16,083 bases of DNA from Candidatus Pacearchaeota archaeon (lineage in GTDB: Archaea > Nanobdellota > Nanobdellia > Pacearchaeales > GW2011-AR1). Under the pieces are notes generated by a model. It worked only from the letters and a program-made list of their open reading frames with translations. It did not search any database and was not told the origin of the DNA. Below, one piece after another: positions 7,238 to 14,328 of this stretch; position 1 is the first letter of the stretch; the number at the start of each line of letters is the position of its first letter. The position numbers were made by a program, and so were the translations under genes. The stretch spans positions 1 through 16,083 of the forward strand of contig JAGLIS010000001.1 of assembly GCA_023142835.1 (NCBI GenBank), read 5' to 3'.

Positions 7238-8431
7238 TTAGAAAGGTAAGTAAAAAATAATTGTTGGGATTAGGATTGCGCCCATGAGGAAACTTCGACG
7301 GGTTTGGAATTCTATGCAAGTTAGTCCTAAAATTGTGGCAGTTATGAAAACAAGTAAGCCGTTGAAGTTTGAGAATGTTAGGATTATTATTGTTAGGAAA
7401 ATTAAAATTATCGAGGATATTTTTGTGTAAGGAATTTTATGTATGTTTTTTGCGAAGAGTTTGGAGAGTTGAATTGTTAAGGGGATTGCGAAGATTGTCG
7501 TTATGAAAATTGTCGTTAGGATTATTAGGAATAAGTTTTGATCTATTGGTGTGATTTGGGAGATTGTTGCGGCTGCACCTGTTCTTGATTTTTGGATTAG
7601 AAAAAGTGTGACGAATGAGATTGATATAACTAGTGTATTAACTGAACCTAGGAGAATTAGAAATTGTTTGGTGTTTAGTTTACCTGTTATTTTTGAGCCG
7701 ATTACTGCGGCTTGGCTACTTCCAAGTCCTGGGAAAAAGGAGCAAATTGGTGAAGCTAGTATCGTTGCGATTGTCGGTTTGATTAGTTCTTTTTTTGTAA
7801 TTTGTAATTTTTCTATTTTTTGGGGAGGGACTTTTGTTTTTGATTTGATGGAGTTGATAATTGTTGAAGCTCCGAAGAGACCTGTTAAAAGTGGGAGGAG
7901 TGGTTGCTGAATGTTTAGATTCATCGAGGCGATTCCTAGGAAACCAGCGAGTGTAAAAATTATAATTGCTTTTATTTTTCCTTCTTTTTCTTGGAAGATT
8001 AGGAGAATTACAATCCAGATTAGAAATATTCCGAGCATTCTTTCGATGAAGGGGTAAATTTTTGGGATTGTAAAAAGGAAAATTGGGATGATGAATATTA
8101 ATAATGTTATTGCTAGGGTGGAGCCGAGTGTTGTGAGTTTGATTGCTTGGTGTCCTTGACCTTTTAGTAATAATTCATGTCCTGGGAGAACTCCAAGTCC
8201 AGTATCTTCATCTGGAGCTCCGAGAAAAATTGATGGAATGAAATCTACAAATGTGTGGGTTATTGCCATTGCTGTGATGAAAACTAGGAGTTCTATTGTG
8301 GAAAATTGTGTTGATGTGATTAGGATTAAGATGGTTGCTGCGACAAGATTTATGTGGATGCCAGGGATTAAGCCAGTTAGGGTTCCTGCTATGAGGCCTA
8401 GTAATAAAGCAAGGATTATTTGGATGAGCAT
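7238..8431 (-). CDS. TctA/DUF112-family integral membrane protein
   Basis: This is a 397-residue, highly hydrophobic protein of the kind seen in the archaeal branch of the TctA family (the large membrane subunit of tripartite tricarboxylate transporters). Two glycine-rich family motifs are present: GTLTGLIPGIHINLV (16-30) and the internally related SFFPGLGSSQAAVIGSK (231-247). A conserved soluble-loop block, FLGAPDEDTGLGVLPGHELL, lies at 69-88. This two-fold arrangement fits the inverted-repeat fold of the family. About ten membrane segments are apparent. No TctB or TctC (binding protein) gene lies beside it, so it may act alone or have another role; the substrate is unknown. It is transcribed from its own promoter, divergent from the purine operon, and converges with the small ORF ending at 7208. 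Confidence 0.82.
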   Translation of the reverse strand: MLIQIILALLLGLIAGTLTGLIPGIHINLVAATILILITSTQFSTIELLVFITAMAITHTFVDFIPSIFLGAPDEDTGLGVLPGHELLLKGQGHQAIKLTTLGSTLAITLLIFIIPIFLFTIPKIYPFIERMLGIFLIWIVILLIFQEKEGKIKAIIIFTLAGFLGIASMNLNIQQPLLPLLTGLFGASTIINSIKSKTKVPPQKIEKLQITKKELIKPTIATILASPICSFFPGLGSSQAAVIGSKITGKLNTKQFLILLGSVNTLVISISFVTLFLIQKSRTGAAATISQITPIDQNLFLIILTTIFITTIFAIPLTIQLSKLFAKNIHKIPYTKISSIILIFLTIIILTFSNFNGLLVFITATILGLTCIEFQTRRSFLMGAILIPTIIFYLPF

Positions 8432-8453
8432 TTTATTTTTTTCTTATTTCTGA

Positions 8454-8461
8454 TTAAAATA
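8454..8461 (-). promoter_or_regulatory. TATA box of the TctA-family gene
   Basis: On the minus strand this reads TATTTTAA, centred about 26 nt upstream of the start codon at 8431. It shares an 83-nt divergent promoter region with the purine operon. Confidence 0.45.
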
Positions 8462-8485
8462 GTATATCTTAAATCACAGAAATCC

Positions 8486-8495
8486 TTTTAAAAAA
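8486..8495 (+). promoter_or_regulatory. TATA box of the purine operon
   Basis: TTTTAAAAAA is centred about 25 nt before the ATG at 8515, not before the purB ATG at 8628. The promoter geometry therefore points to the 38-residue ORF as the first translated gene of the operon. Confidence 0.55.
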
Positions 8496-8514
8496 GATTT
8501 TGTTAATTTTGCTT

Positions 8515-8631
8515 ATGGTTGATGAAGGGTTTAGAAAGGCTATGCAAGTCAATACTGGTTGTGCGGTTGTTGTGGCTGGCTCTGATAGTGACAGAGAATA
8601 CATAGATAAAATTAGTGGCTTAATAAAATGA
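8515..8631 (+). CDS. 38-residue PurE-like N-terminal fragment
   Basis: This short frame contains AVVVAGSDSDREYIDKI (residues 17-33), which matches the first beta-strand, phosphate-binding loop (GSxSD) and start of helix 1 of PurE, the aminoimidazole ribonucleotide carboxylase or mutase. PurE is normally about 150-170 residues, so nearly all of the fold is missing and the peptide cannot be a working enzyme alone. Its TGA overlaps the purB ATG by 4 nt (ATGA), and it has its own TATA box at leaderless distance, so it is probably transcribed and could couple translation to purB. It may be a remnant left by deletion of a purE that once stood before purB, or a retained leader peptide. The PurE match is short but covers the family's signature loop. 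Confidence 0.55.
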   Translation: MVDEGFRKAMQVNTGCAVVVAGSDSDREYIDKISGLIK

Positions 8632-10085
8632 AAGATAAATTAAACCTAGTCGATAAATTAAGTAAAGAAGATAATATTATACAAAATCATTCATTAAGTT
8701 GTATTTCTCCTGACGATGCAAAATATGGAAAGGCTTCAACTAAACTTAAAGAATATTTAAGTGCTGCAGCAGAGTGGGGAGCATGTGCTTATGTTCAAAA
8801 AGTTTTATTAGAAACAAGAGTTGAATTTGGTCAAGCTGAAAAAACAAATCTCTATGAAGTTATTGAAGCTATGGATAAATTTGATCCTTTAAATGCTGCC
8901 CTTTTAGAAGCAGAGGTTACTAAACATGATCAGTTGGCTGTAATTGAAGAGATAGGAAGATTTGTTTCTCCAGAAACAAAGGCATTATTACATCCAGGAA
9001 CAACCTCTTATGATATTTTAGATACTGCCCGTTCTTACTTATTTAAGGAAGCTTGGAACAATGTAATTAGACCAGAAATAACAAACACATTAGAAAAACT
9101 ATGCGATCTTTCTGATATATCTATTGATACATTGCAAGTGGGAAGAACTCATTTGCAAGATACTTCTCCAATTCTTTTTGGATCAATGATTGCAGGATAT
9201 GCGGCAAGAATAGCAGATAGATTAGAAAAGTGTGATACTTTTTTTGGAGATTTAAAAGGGAAGGTTTCAGGAATTGTAGGAACTGGAGCTAGTGTTGATA
9301 TGGTGATTGGAGAGGGAAAATCTATTGATTTTGAAAAATCAGCTTTAGATAAATTAGGATTAAAACCAGATTATACTGCAACACAAGTAGTTCAAAAAGA
9401 AGGATTGGCAGATGTAGGTCATGGAATTACTACTTTAATGTGTGTTTTAGGAGACTTTGCTAATGATATGAGAATTTTATATTCTTCTGCAATTAATGAA
9501 GTAACTTCTAGAGATAATGTAGAAAGGCTTGGAGGATCAAGTGCCGATGCTACAAAAAATAATCCTATTAACTATGAAAATATTGCTGGAACTGTTCCAG
9601 TAGTTGAAAGTGCAATGAGAGTTTTTTATAGTATAATACAAACAGATTTGCAAAGAGATTTAAGAAGCTCTAAACAAGCAAGATATCAACCACAAGCTAT
9701 GATGGCTGAAACTTATGAATCTTTTTTAAGGGTGAATAGGGAACTAAGTCAATTATCAATCAATGAAGATGTTATGGCTAAAAATCTTGAAAGAGTAAGA
9801 AATAATCCTAGTGAAGCAATGGTTGCTATATTAAGGGGAGAAAAATGGGTTCATCCTGAATATGGAGTTGGACATGATTTTGTAAAAGAAATGGGTAAAA
9901 GGGCTAAAAAAGAAAGGAGACCCTTATTAGAAGTTGCGTTAGAAGATTCTGAATTTAGAACATTATATGATGGTCTCTCAGAAAATAAAAGTGCAATATT
10001 AGGGGGAAAGCTAGAAAATTACTTGGGATCTTCTAGTAATAGAGCACAACAAAACTTAAAATATGTAAGGAGCGTTATTAAATAA
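8628..10085 (+). CDS. purB: Adenylosuccinate lyase
   Basis: PurB cleaves SAICAR to AICAR and adenylosuccinate to AMP, releasing fumarate; it works as a cytoplasmic tetramer. The 485-residue protein has the fumarase/aspartase superfamily blocks: HPGTTSYDILDTA (H122, T126-S127), GRTHLQDTSPI (H175, the expected catalytic His) and the flexible signature loop GGSSADATKNNPINYENI (302-319). The catalytic-serine position (S304-S305), K310 and N312-P313 are kept, but the usual Met-Pro pair of SSxMPxKxNP is replaced by Asp-Ala. The start overlaps the PurE-like fragment (ATGA). The gene is 4 nt from the next gene and is A-rich in third positions. It was identified as PurB rather than argininosuccinate lyase or fumarase from its purH neighbours and overall pattern. 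Confidence 0.9.
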   Translation: MKDKLNLVDKLSKEDNIIQNHSLSCISPDDAKYGKASTKLKEYLSAAAEWGACAYVQKVLLETRVEFGQAEKTNLYEVIEAMDKFDPLNAALLEAEVTKHDQLAVIEEIGRFVSPETKALLHPGTTSYDILDTARSYLFKEAWNNVIRPEITNTLEKLCDLSDISIDTLQVGRTHLQDTSPILFGSMIAGYAARIADRLEKCDTFFGDLKGKVSGIVGTGASVDMVIGEGKSIDFEKSALDKLGLKPDYTATQVVQKEGLADVGHGITTLMCVLGDFANDMRILYSSAINEVTSRDNVERLGGSSADATKNNPINYENIAGTVPVVESAMRVFYSIIQTDLQRDLRSSKQARYQPQAMMAETYESFLRVNRELSQLSINEDVMAKNLERVRNNPSEAMVAILRGEKWVHPEYGVGHDFVKEMGKRAKKERRPLLEVALEDSEFRTLYDGLSENKSAILGGKLENYLGSSSNRAQQNLKYVRSVIK

Positions 10086-10089
10086 TAAA

Positions 10090-10803
10090 ATGACTATAAG
10101 AGATTTAAAAGGAAAAGTGAATGATAGGATTCCTGTAGAAAATGTTCTTGTTAGTGTTTTTGATAAAAGTGGTTTAGAAAAATTAGTTCCTGGGTTAATT
10201 AAAGTTAATCCAAATGTTAAATTTATGTCAACAGGAGGAACTTACGGAAAAATCAAAGATATTCTTGGAAACTCTTATGAGGATAATTTAATTGAAATAG
10301 AAAAATATACTGATTTCCCTGAAATGGAAGGAGGACTAGTTAAAACACTTCATCCAAAAATTCATGCAGGTCTTTTAGGAGAAAGAAATAATCTTGAGCA
10401 TCAAAAATATCTTAGGGAAGAGCTTAACGGAGGAGTATTTATTGATATGGTTGTAGTTAATCTTTATCCTTTTGATAAGGTTACTGCAGATCCAAATACA
10501 ACATTTGAACAAGCAAGAGGAAATATTGATATTGGGGGTCCAACAATGATAAGGGCTGGAGCAAAGAATTTTCCAAGTTGTGCGGTTGTTTGTGATCAAG
10601 TACATTATGATACAGTGCTTAAATCAATAGAAGAAAATAATGGGTGCACCACATTTAAAGAAAGATTAAATTTAGCAATGAAAGTTTTTGATGAAACTGC
10701 TAAATATGATAGAACCATTCAGCAGTACTTTGGAAGTAAAAATCTTGAAAACCTAGGAAATATAGATCATATAACTAAATTATATGATTTTGTTGAGGAA
10801 TAA
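10090..10803 (+). CDS. purH: IMP cyclohydrolase (N-terminal half of split PurH)
   Basis: This 237-residue protein is the MGS-like IMP cyclohydrolase domain of bacterial-type PurH, which closes FAICAR to IMP, the last step of the pathway. Motifs in order are VSVFDKSGL (21-29), STGGTYGKI (47-55), YTDFPEMEGGLVKTLHPKIHAGLL (73-96), DMVVVNLYPF (119-128) and GNIDIGGPTMIRAGAKN (144-160). The domain normally ends near residue 200; here it continues about 25 residues into a linker and then stops, so the fission is at the natural domain boundary. It begins 4 nt after purB. AAGGAG at 10067-10072 is probably too far upstream to act as its ribosome site, so translation may rely on coupling. Archaea usually use the unrelated PurO for this step. 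Confidence 0.92.
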   Translation: MTIRDLKGKVNDRIPVENVLVSVFDKSGLEKLVPGLIKVNPNVKFMSTGGTYGKIKDILGNSYEDNLIEIEKYTDFPEMEGGLVKTLHPKIHAGLLGERNNLEHQKYLREELNGGVFIDMVVVNLYPFDKVTADPNTTFEQARGNIDIGGPTMIRAGAKNFPSCAVVCDQVHYDTVLKSIEENNGCTTFKERLNLAMKVFDETAKYDRTIQQYFGSKNLENLGNIDHITKLYDFVEE

Positions 10804-10804
10804 A

Positions 10805-11971
10805 ATGACTAGAGGAACAGATGTAACAGATATGAAGAGAATTTATAGAACTGATGTAGATGGAGATTTTCAAGATCAACTTAATTTACAGTTAACAAAA
10901 GAAAATGAGCTTAGATATGGGGAGAATCCAAACCAATCTGCTGCCATGTATAGATTAGGGGGAACAAATTTAGCAGAATTAACAGATATTAGATTGCCTA
11001 AATCTGGCAAGGGAGGTTTATCTGCAACTAATTTTATGGATGTAACAAGAGCTTTAGAATTTTTGAAATTCTTTGAGTCTCCTGCAGTAGCCGTAATGAA
11101 ACATCTTGTGCCTTCGGGATTTTCTAGACAATATCAAGGAAATAGTTTAGATAATATTTATGAAAGAGCTAGAGATACTGATGCAAGGAGTGCTTTTGGT
11201 TCTATTGTTGTTTTAAATAGGCCTGTAGATAAAGTGACTGCAGAAGCAATTATGTCAAGTTATGTTGAAGGAGTTGCTGCTCCAGAATTTGAAGAAGGAA
11301 GTATGGGGATTCTTGAAAGAAAAAAAGACATTAGGGCTATTCTCTATTCAAATTTAGATAGGCTCCCAAGATTTAAAGGAGATGATATTAAAGGTTTATA
11401 TGATATTAAGGGTTTACCAACAGGTAGAGTTTTGGTTCAAGAACCATATTTAAGCAGTATTAAAGGACCAGAAGATTTAATTTTAGATCCTTTAGTAAAA
11501 AAGGAAGGTAAAGATTTTGTAGTTGCAAGAGATCCAACACCACAAGAACTTGAAGATTTGTTAACTGCCTGGTATGTAAATTTAGGTGTTAGGAGTAATG
11601 GAATTGTATTTGTAAAAGATGGAACTACTCTTGCTGTAGGAACAGGTCAACAAGAGAGAGTTGGTGCTATTGAACAAGCAATAATAAAATCATACCAAAA
11701 AGCAATGGATAGGGAAGGAATAGAATATGATCCTATGGCCGGAATATTTAATCTTGATGATCAGGTGGCTGTAAGTCCACTAAAAGGTGCAGTCTTTTCC
11801 TCGGATGCTTTTTTTCCTTTTAGAGATTCTATAGATACTGTAGCAAAACATGGGGTTACTGCGGTAATCCAGCCTGGAGGGTCCGTAAAAGATGGTGAGA
11901 TTATTCAGGCAGTGAATGAACATGATATGGCAATGGCTTTCACTTTAGAAAGGGGTTTTGGACACTTTTAG
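10805..11971 (+). CDS. purH: AICAR transformylase (C-terminal half of split PurH)
   Basis: This protein transfers a formyl group from 10-formyl-tetrahydrofolate to AICAR, the step before IMP closure. I choose the ATG at 10805 (388 residues): it lies 1 nt after the upstream stop and 6 nt after GAGG (10795-10798). The in-frame ATG at 10784 would add MILLRNK inside the previous gene. Motifs in order are LRYGENPNQSAAMYR (36-50), VMKHLVPSG (97-105, with K99-H100 as the catalytic Lys-His), SAFGSIVVLNR (129-139), SSDAFFPFRDS and VTAVIQPGGSVKD. The usual NPCG after Lys-His reads VPSG, so the loop is divergent. Together with the preceding gene it equals PurH plus roughly 100 extra residues around the linker. 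A folate-dependent enzyme of this type suggests bacterial ancestry, since many archaea use PurP. Confidence 0.92.
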   Translation: MTRGTDVTDMKRIYRTDVDGDFQDQLNLQLTKENELRYGENPNQSAAMYRLGGTNLAELTDIRLPKSGKGGLSATNFMDVTRALEFLKFFESPAVAVMKHLVPSGFSRQYQGNSLDNIYERARDTDARSAFGSIVVLNRPVDKVTAEAIMSSYVEGVAAPEFEEGSMGILERKKDIRAILYSNLDRLPRFKGDDIKGLYDIKGLPTGRVLVQEPYLSSIKGPEDLILDPLVKKEGKDFVVARDPTPQELEDLLTAWYVNLGVRSNGIVFVKDGTTLAVGTGQQERVGAIEQAIIKSYQKAMDREGIEYDPMAGIFNLDDQVAVSPLKGAVFSSDAFFPFRDSIDTVAKHGVTAVIQPGGSVKDGEIIQAVNEHDMAMAFTLERGFGHF

Positions 11972-12032
11972 AAAATTAAAATCTCAAATTTTATCTCTTG
12001 AAAATAAAATATGACTTAGAAAGTAAAGGGGG

Positions 12033-12054
12033 TTTTATAATGTTTTTGTTTTTT
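12033..12054 (+). terminator. T-rich terminator after the purine operon
   Basis: Runs of T4, T5 and T6 follow a GGGGG at 12028-12032, about 60-80 nt after the transformylase stop and before the next promoter. The position fits an archaeal T-tract terminator; there is no strong hairpin. Confidence 0.35.
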
Positions 12055-12080
12055 AAAGGATATTTTTTTATATACATTTG

Positions 12081-12089
12081 TTTAAAAAA
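12081..12089 (+). promoter_or_regulatory. TATA box of the amidohydrolase gene
   Basis: TTTAAAAAA is centred about 28 nt before the ATG at 12113. A second AT-rich element, TTTTTATATA at 12065-12074, is about 40 nt away and fits less well. Confidence 0.45.
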
Positions 12090-12112
12090 GAATTGTTCTT
12101 TGTTATGTTTTA

Positions 12113-13237
12113 ATGGAGATTGAATGTAAGACACCTTATGAGGAGGAAGTTAGAAAGCATTCAAAATGTTTTGGGGGTTTTTTTAATGCGCATGCTCATA
12201 TAGATAGAGCTTTTACTTTTGATGATGAGTTTTATTCAAAGAAGAATAAATCTGTTTCGGAGATAGAAAAATCATCTCTTAAGGAAAAACAAAAACTTGT
12301 TTGGGCATTGCATAAGGGTTCTGCTTTTGAGGAGGGATGTATCGAAGAAAGGATGAGAAAGGTCTTGAAAGATTCGCTTGAAAAGTTTGGTATAAAGAGA
12401 ATTGATTCTGCAATAGATGTGACTTATAATACTGGTCTTCTCGTATGGAATATTGCATTGAAGTTAAAGGAAGAATATAGGGAGAAAGGATTACAATTTA
12501 ATATTGGAGTATATAATGTTTCAGGTTTTAAAGATAAATATAAAGTTCCTAAGGAGGAGGTTTCAAAGGTTGGGGAGAGGTTTAAATTATTTGAAGAAGC
12601 TGCAGAGAGAGCCGATTTTATTGTAGCTTTATCAGAAAAGGATAATAATAAAATTCACCCGACTCATATTGGAGAAATTCAACATAATGTTTATATGTTG
12701 GAACTTGGGCTTAGGTTGGGAAAACCTGTTCATTTTCATGTTGGGCAAGCAAATAATCCTAATGATAGGGGGGCAGATTTATTATTTGAAGCAATGAAAC
12801 AAGTTTATGAATATAGAAATAGATTGCCTGAATCAAAATATCCGAGGAACTTTTTAATTCATGATATTTCTGCTGCAAATTATAATGAGGAAGATTTTGA
12901 AAAACATTGTAAGAATATAAAAAAGTTTAATTTAGGAGTTATTAGTTGTCCGACTGCAGGGCTTTCTATGAATCAAAATAGGGCTATATCTGCACCGATA
13001 CATAATAGTCTTGCACGTGTTTGGGATTATGCTGTTAAAGGAATTCCTGTTTTTTTTGGAACAGATAATATTAATGATGTTTTTGTTCCATCTTCAACAC
13101 CTGATATGTATGATGAAATTGTACATGTTTCTAATATTTTAAGATTTTATGATCCGAGAATTTTGGCAAAAGTTGCTTGTGGTGTTGAACTTGATAATTT
13201 TGATAGACAGAAAATTCGCGATACTTTGATGATATGA
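12113..13237 (+). CDS. Amidohydrolase-superfamily metal-dependent hydrolase, cytosine deaminase-like
   Basis: This 374-residue cytosolic TIM-barrel hydrolase carries the metal ligands of the amidohydrolase superfamily in order: HAHIDR (H27, H29), HFHVGQ (H207, H209), IHDIS (H250) and FGTDNINDVF (D318). The HxHxDR start and the TDNxxD block, which resembles the GxDNxxDP motif of cytosine deaminase and related ring deaminases, place it near that group rather than near dihydroorotase or urease. A nucleobase or similar ring amine is a reasonable substrate, which would fit purine/pyrimidine salvage beside the purine operon, but the substrate is not proven by sequence. It has its own TATA box and is separated by 141 nt from the purine genes. 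Its codon use returns to the T- and G-rich style of the first half of the window, so it is probably not part of the purB-purH transfer unit. Confidence 0.75.
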   Translation: MEIECKTPYEEEVRKHSKCFGGFFNAHAHIDRAFTFDDEFYSKKNKSVSEIEKSSLKEKQKLVWALHKGSAFEEGCIEERMRKVLKDSLEKFGIKRIDSAIDVTYNTGLLVWNIALKLKEEYREKGLQFNIGVYNVSGFKDKYKVPKEEVSKVGERFKLFEEAAERADFIVALSEKDNNKIHPTHIGEIQHNVYMLELGLRLGKPVHFHVGQANNPNDRGADLLFEAMKQVYEYRNRLPESKYPRNFLIHDISAANYNEEDFEKHCKNIKKFNLGVISCPTAGLSMNQNRAISAPIHNSLARVWDYAVKGIPVFFGTDNINDVFVPSSTPDMYDEIVHVSNILRFYDPRILAKVACGVELDNFDRQKIRDTLMI

Positions 13238-13288
13238 TTTTGTTGTTTATGAAGATTATTAATTACAAGGTAGTAACAAGTAAAAAGA

Positions 13289-13298
13289 TTTATAAATA
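13289..13298 (+). promoter_or_regulatory. TATA box of the 13318 gene
   Basis: TTTATAAATA, the best match to an archaeal TATA box in the window, is centred about 24.5 nt before the ATG at 13318, with an A-rich BRE-like stretch just upstream. It predicts a leaderless mRNA for this gene and the one after it. Confidence 0.6.
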
Positions 13299-13317
13299 TT
13301 GATTTTATTAAGAAATT

Positions 13318-14034
13318 ATGGGATTAAGATTACCTAAGGGAATAAATTTACCTAAGGGAATAACACCTTATAGTGGAATGAAAGATTTATTGGAAGCTGG
13401 TGATGTTCCTCTTCCTGCATATGAAATTATGAAATTAAGAGTGGAGAAAGGAGATAAATTTCCTGCTCTTTGGATTATGAATTATAATCTTTCAGATTTA
13501 ATTATTTATCCTAGGGGAAATTTGGGCGGAGTGTATGTTTTTTTAACAGTGGATAATAAAGGACAAATAACTGAATATGGAAGAGAGGCTTTGAATCTTA
13601 TTAATTCTGATGATTCTAAATCCATAGAGGATTTAGTTGGAATATTAATAGATAGAGGAAGTGAGGGGTTAATAGAAGTTTCAAGAAGGGATATTACTAA
13701 TGCGTATTTATTTGAAAAAGAATCTGCATCAAATCAAAAATTTTTAAGGGTTCTTGCAAGAGATCCTGAGGAAGTTCCTGAAGGATTTGAAGGGAGTAGT
13801 GAATTGTTGAAAAGGTATTTTGGTAAGGTTGAATCAAAAACTAGACAACCTTATAATATGGCTATTGATATTAATTATCCTTCAGCAGTTAAAAAAAGGT
13901 TAAGGAGTTTATGTGTCGGCAGATCTGAGCTTTTGTCTAGAATTTATGGGAAGGGTATTCCTGATTGTGAAAAAGTTTATCTGCTTGGAATGGCACCTGA
14001 AATGTATAACACTCTTGATAAAATAAAGGATTAA
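13318..14034 (+). CDS. Uncharacterized protein, first of a paralogous pair
   Basis: This 238-residue soluble protein has no family I recognise. It begins with a duplicated LPKGI motif (LPKGINLPKGIT, residues 5-16), encoded by an 18-bp tandem repeat. It has no membrane segment or signal peptide. It appears collinear with the product of the next gene: VPLPAYEIMKLR against IPLGISELMRLTLR, GSEGLIEVSRRDITNAYLFE against DSEGLVLTQNDYADLEGKKFE, SSELLKRYFGKV against GGELLKKYTKYV, NMAIDINYP against AIGININLY, and VYLLGMAPE against FHIIGKIPE. The pair thus looks like a tandem gene duplication. It is led by a strong TATA box and followed after 18 nt by the paralogue, so it probably heads a two-gene operon. 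No function is proposed. Confidence 0.7.
   Translation: MGLRLPKGINLPKGITPYSGMKDLLEAGDVPLPAYEIMKLRVEKGDKFPALWIMNYNLSDLIIYPRGNLGGVYVFLTVDNKGQITEYGREALNLINSDDSKSIEDLVGILIDRGSEGLIEVSRRDITNAYLFEKESASNQKFLRVLARDPEEVPEGFEGSSELLKRYFGKVESKTRQPYNMAIDINYPSAVKKRLRSLCVGRSELLSRIYGKGIPDCEKVYLLGMAPEMYNTLDKIKD
13330..13363 (+). repeat. 18-bp period tandem repeat in the N-terminal codons
   Basis: TTACCTAAGGGAATAA occurs at 13330-13345 and again at 13348-13363, giving the duplicated LPKGI motif of the protein. The period is a multiple of three and keeps the frame. It is probably a recent slippage duplication. Confidence 0.7.
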
Positions 14035-14052
14035 AAATTAGAAAAAAATAAA

Positions 14053-14328
14053 ATGGCAATAGATAATTTAATAGAACCAATTAAGATATTTGAAGGTAAT
14101 AATTATCAAACTTTAATAGGGGAGATGAAAGATGAGAAGATGATTCCTTTAGGTATTTCTGAATTAATGAGATTAACGCTTCGTGCTAAAAATCTTAATT
14201 CTGATTTTTTGAAATATCTAGAAAACAATAATATAGATCCTGGTAATTATGTTATTAATCCTCCCCTCCTCTTGAAGAAGATAAAAAAGTTGAAGAAGTT
14301 AAAATTGTTCCCTATTCTCCTAAGTTAG
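14053..14328 (+). CDS. Uncharacterized paralogue, 5' part, broken by a frameshift
   Basis: The frame encodes a plausible protein for about 71 residues (MAIDNLIEPIKIF to NYVINPP) and then turns into low-complexity LLLKKIKKLKKLKLFPILL before stopping. Moving to the frame one base back at about 14262-14271 restores acidic, protein-like sequence (LEEDKKVEEVKIVPYS...) that runs on without a stop to 14810. One missing base in the C-run at 14263-14266 would give a smooth reading through Pro-Pro-Pro-Pro. I therefore regard this and the next entry as one gene of about 252 residues, paralogous to the 238-residue gene just upstream. The frameshift could be a sequencing error, a real mutation or, less likely, programmed. 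No ribosome site is visible; the start is 18 nt after the previous stop. Confidence 0.6.
   Translation: MAIDNLIEPIKIFEGNNYQTLIGEMKDEKMIPLGISELMRLTLRAKNLNSDFLKYLENNNIDPGNYVINPPLLLKKIKKLKKLKLFPILLS

Noticed and set aside
7551..7910. Plus-strand frame of 119 codons inside the TctA-family gene.
   Set aside because: The minus-strand frame has clear family motifs; this is its shadow.
10784..10804. Longer start of the AICAR transformylase at ATG 10784.
   Set aside because: It would overlap the cyclohydrolase end by 20 nt and add MILLRNK, whereas ATG 10805 has GAGG 6 nt upstream and only a 1-nt gap.
14259..14275. Programmed -1 ribosomal frameshift in the broken paralogue.
   Set aside because: No X-XXY-YYZ heptamer fits the frame and no strong downstream pseudoknot is evident; loss of one C is simpler.
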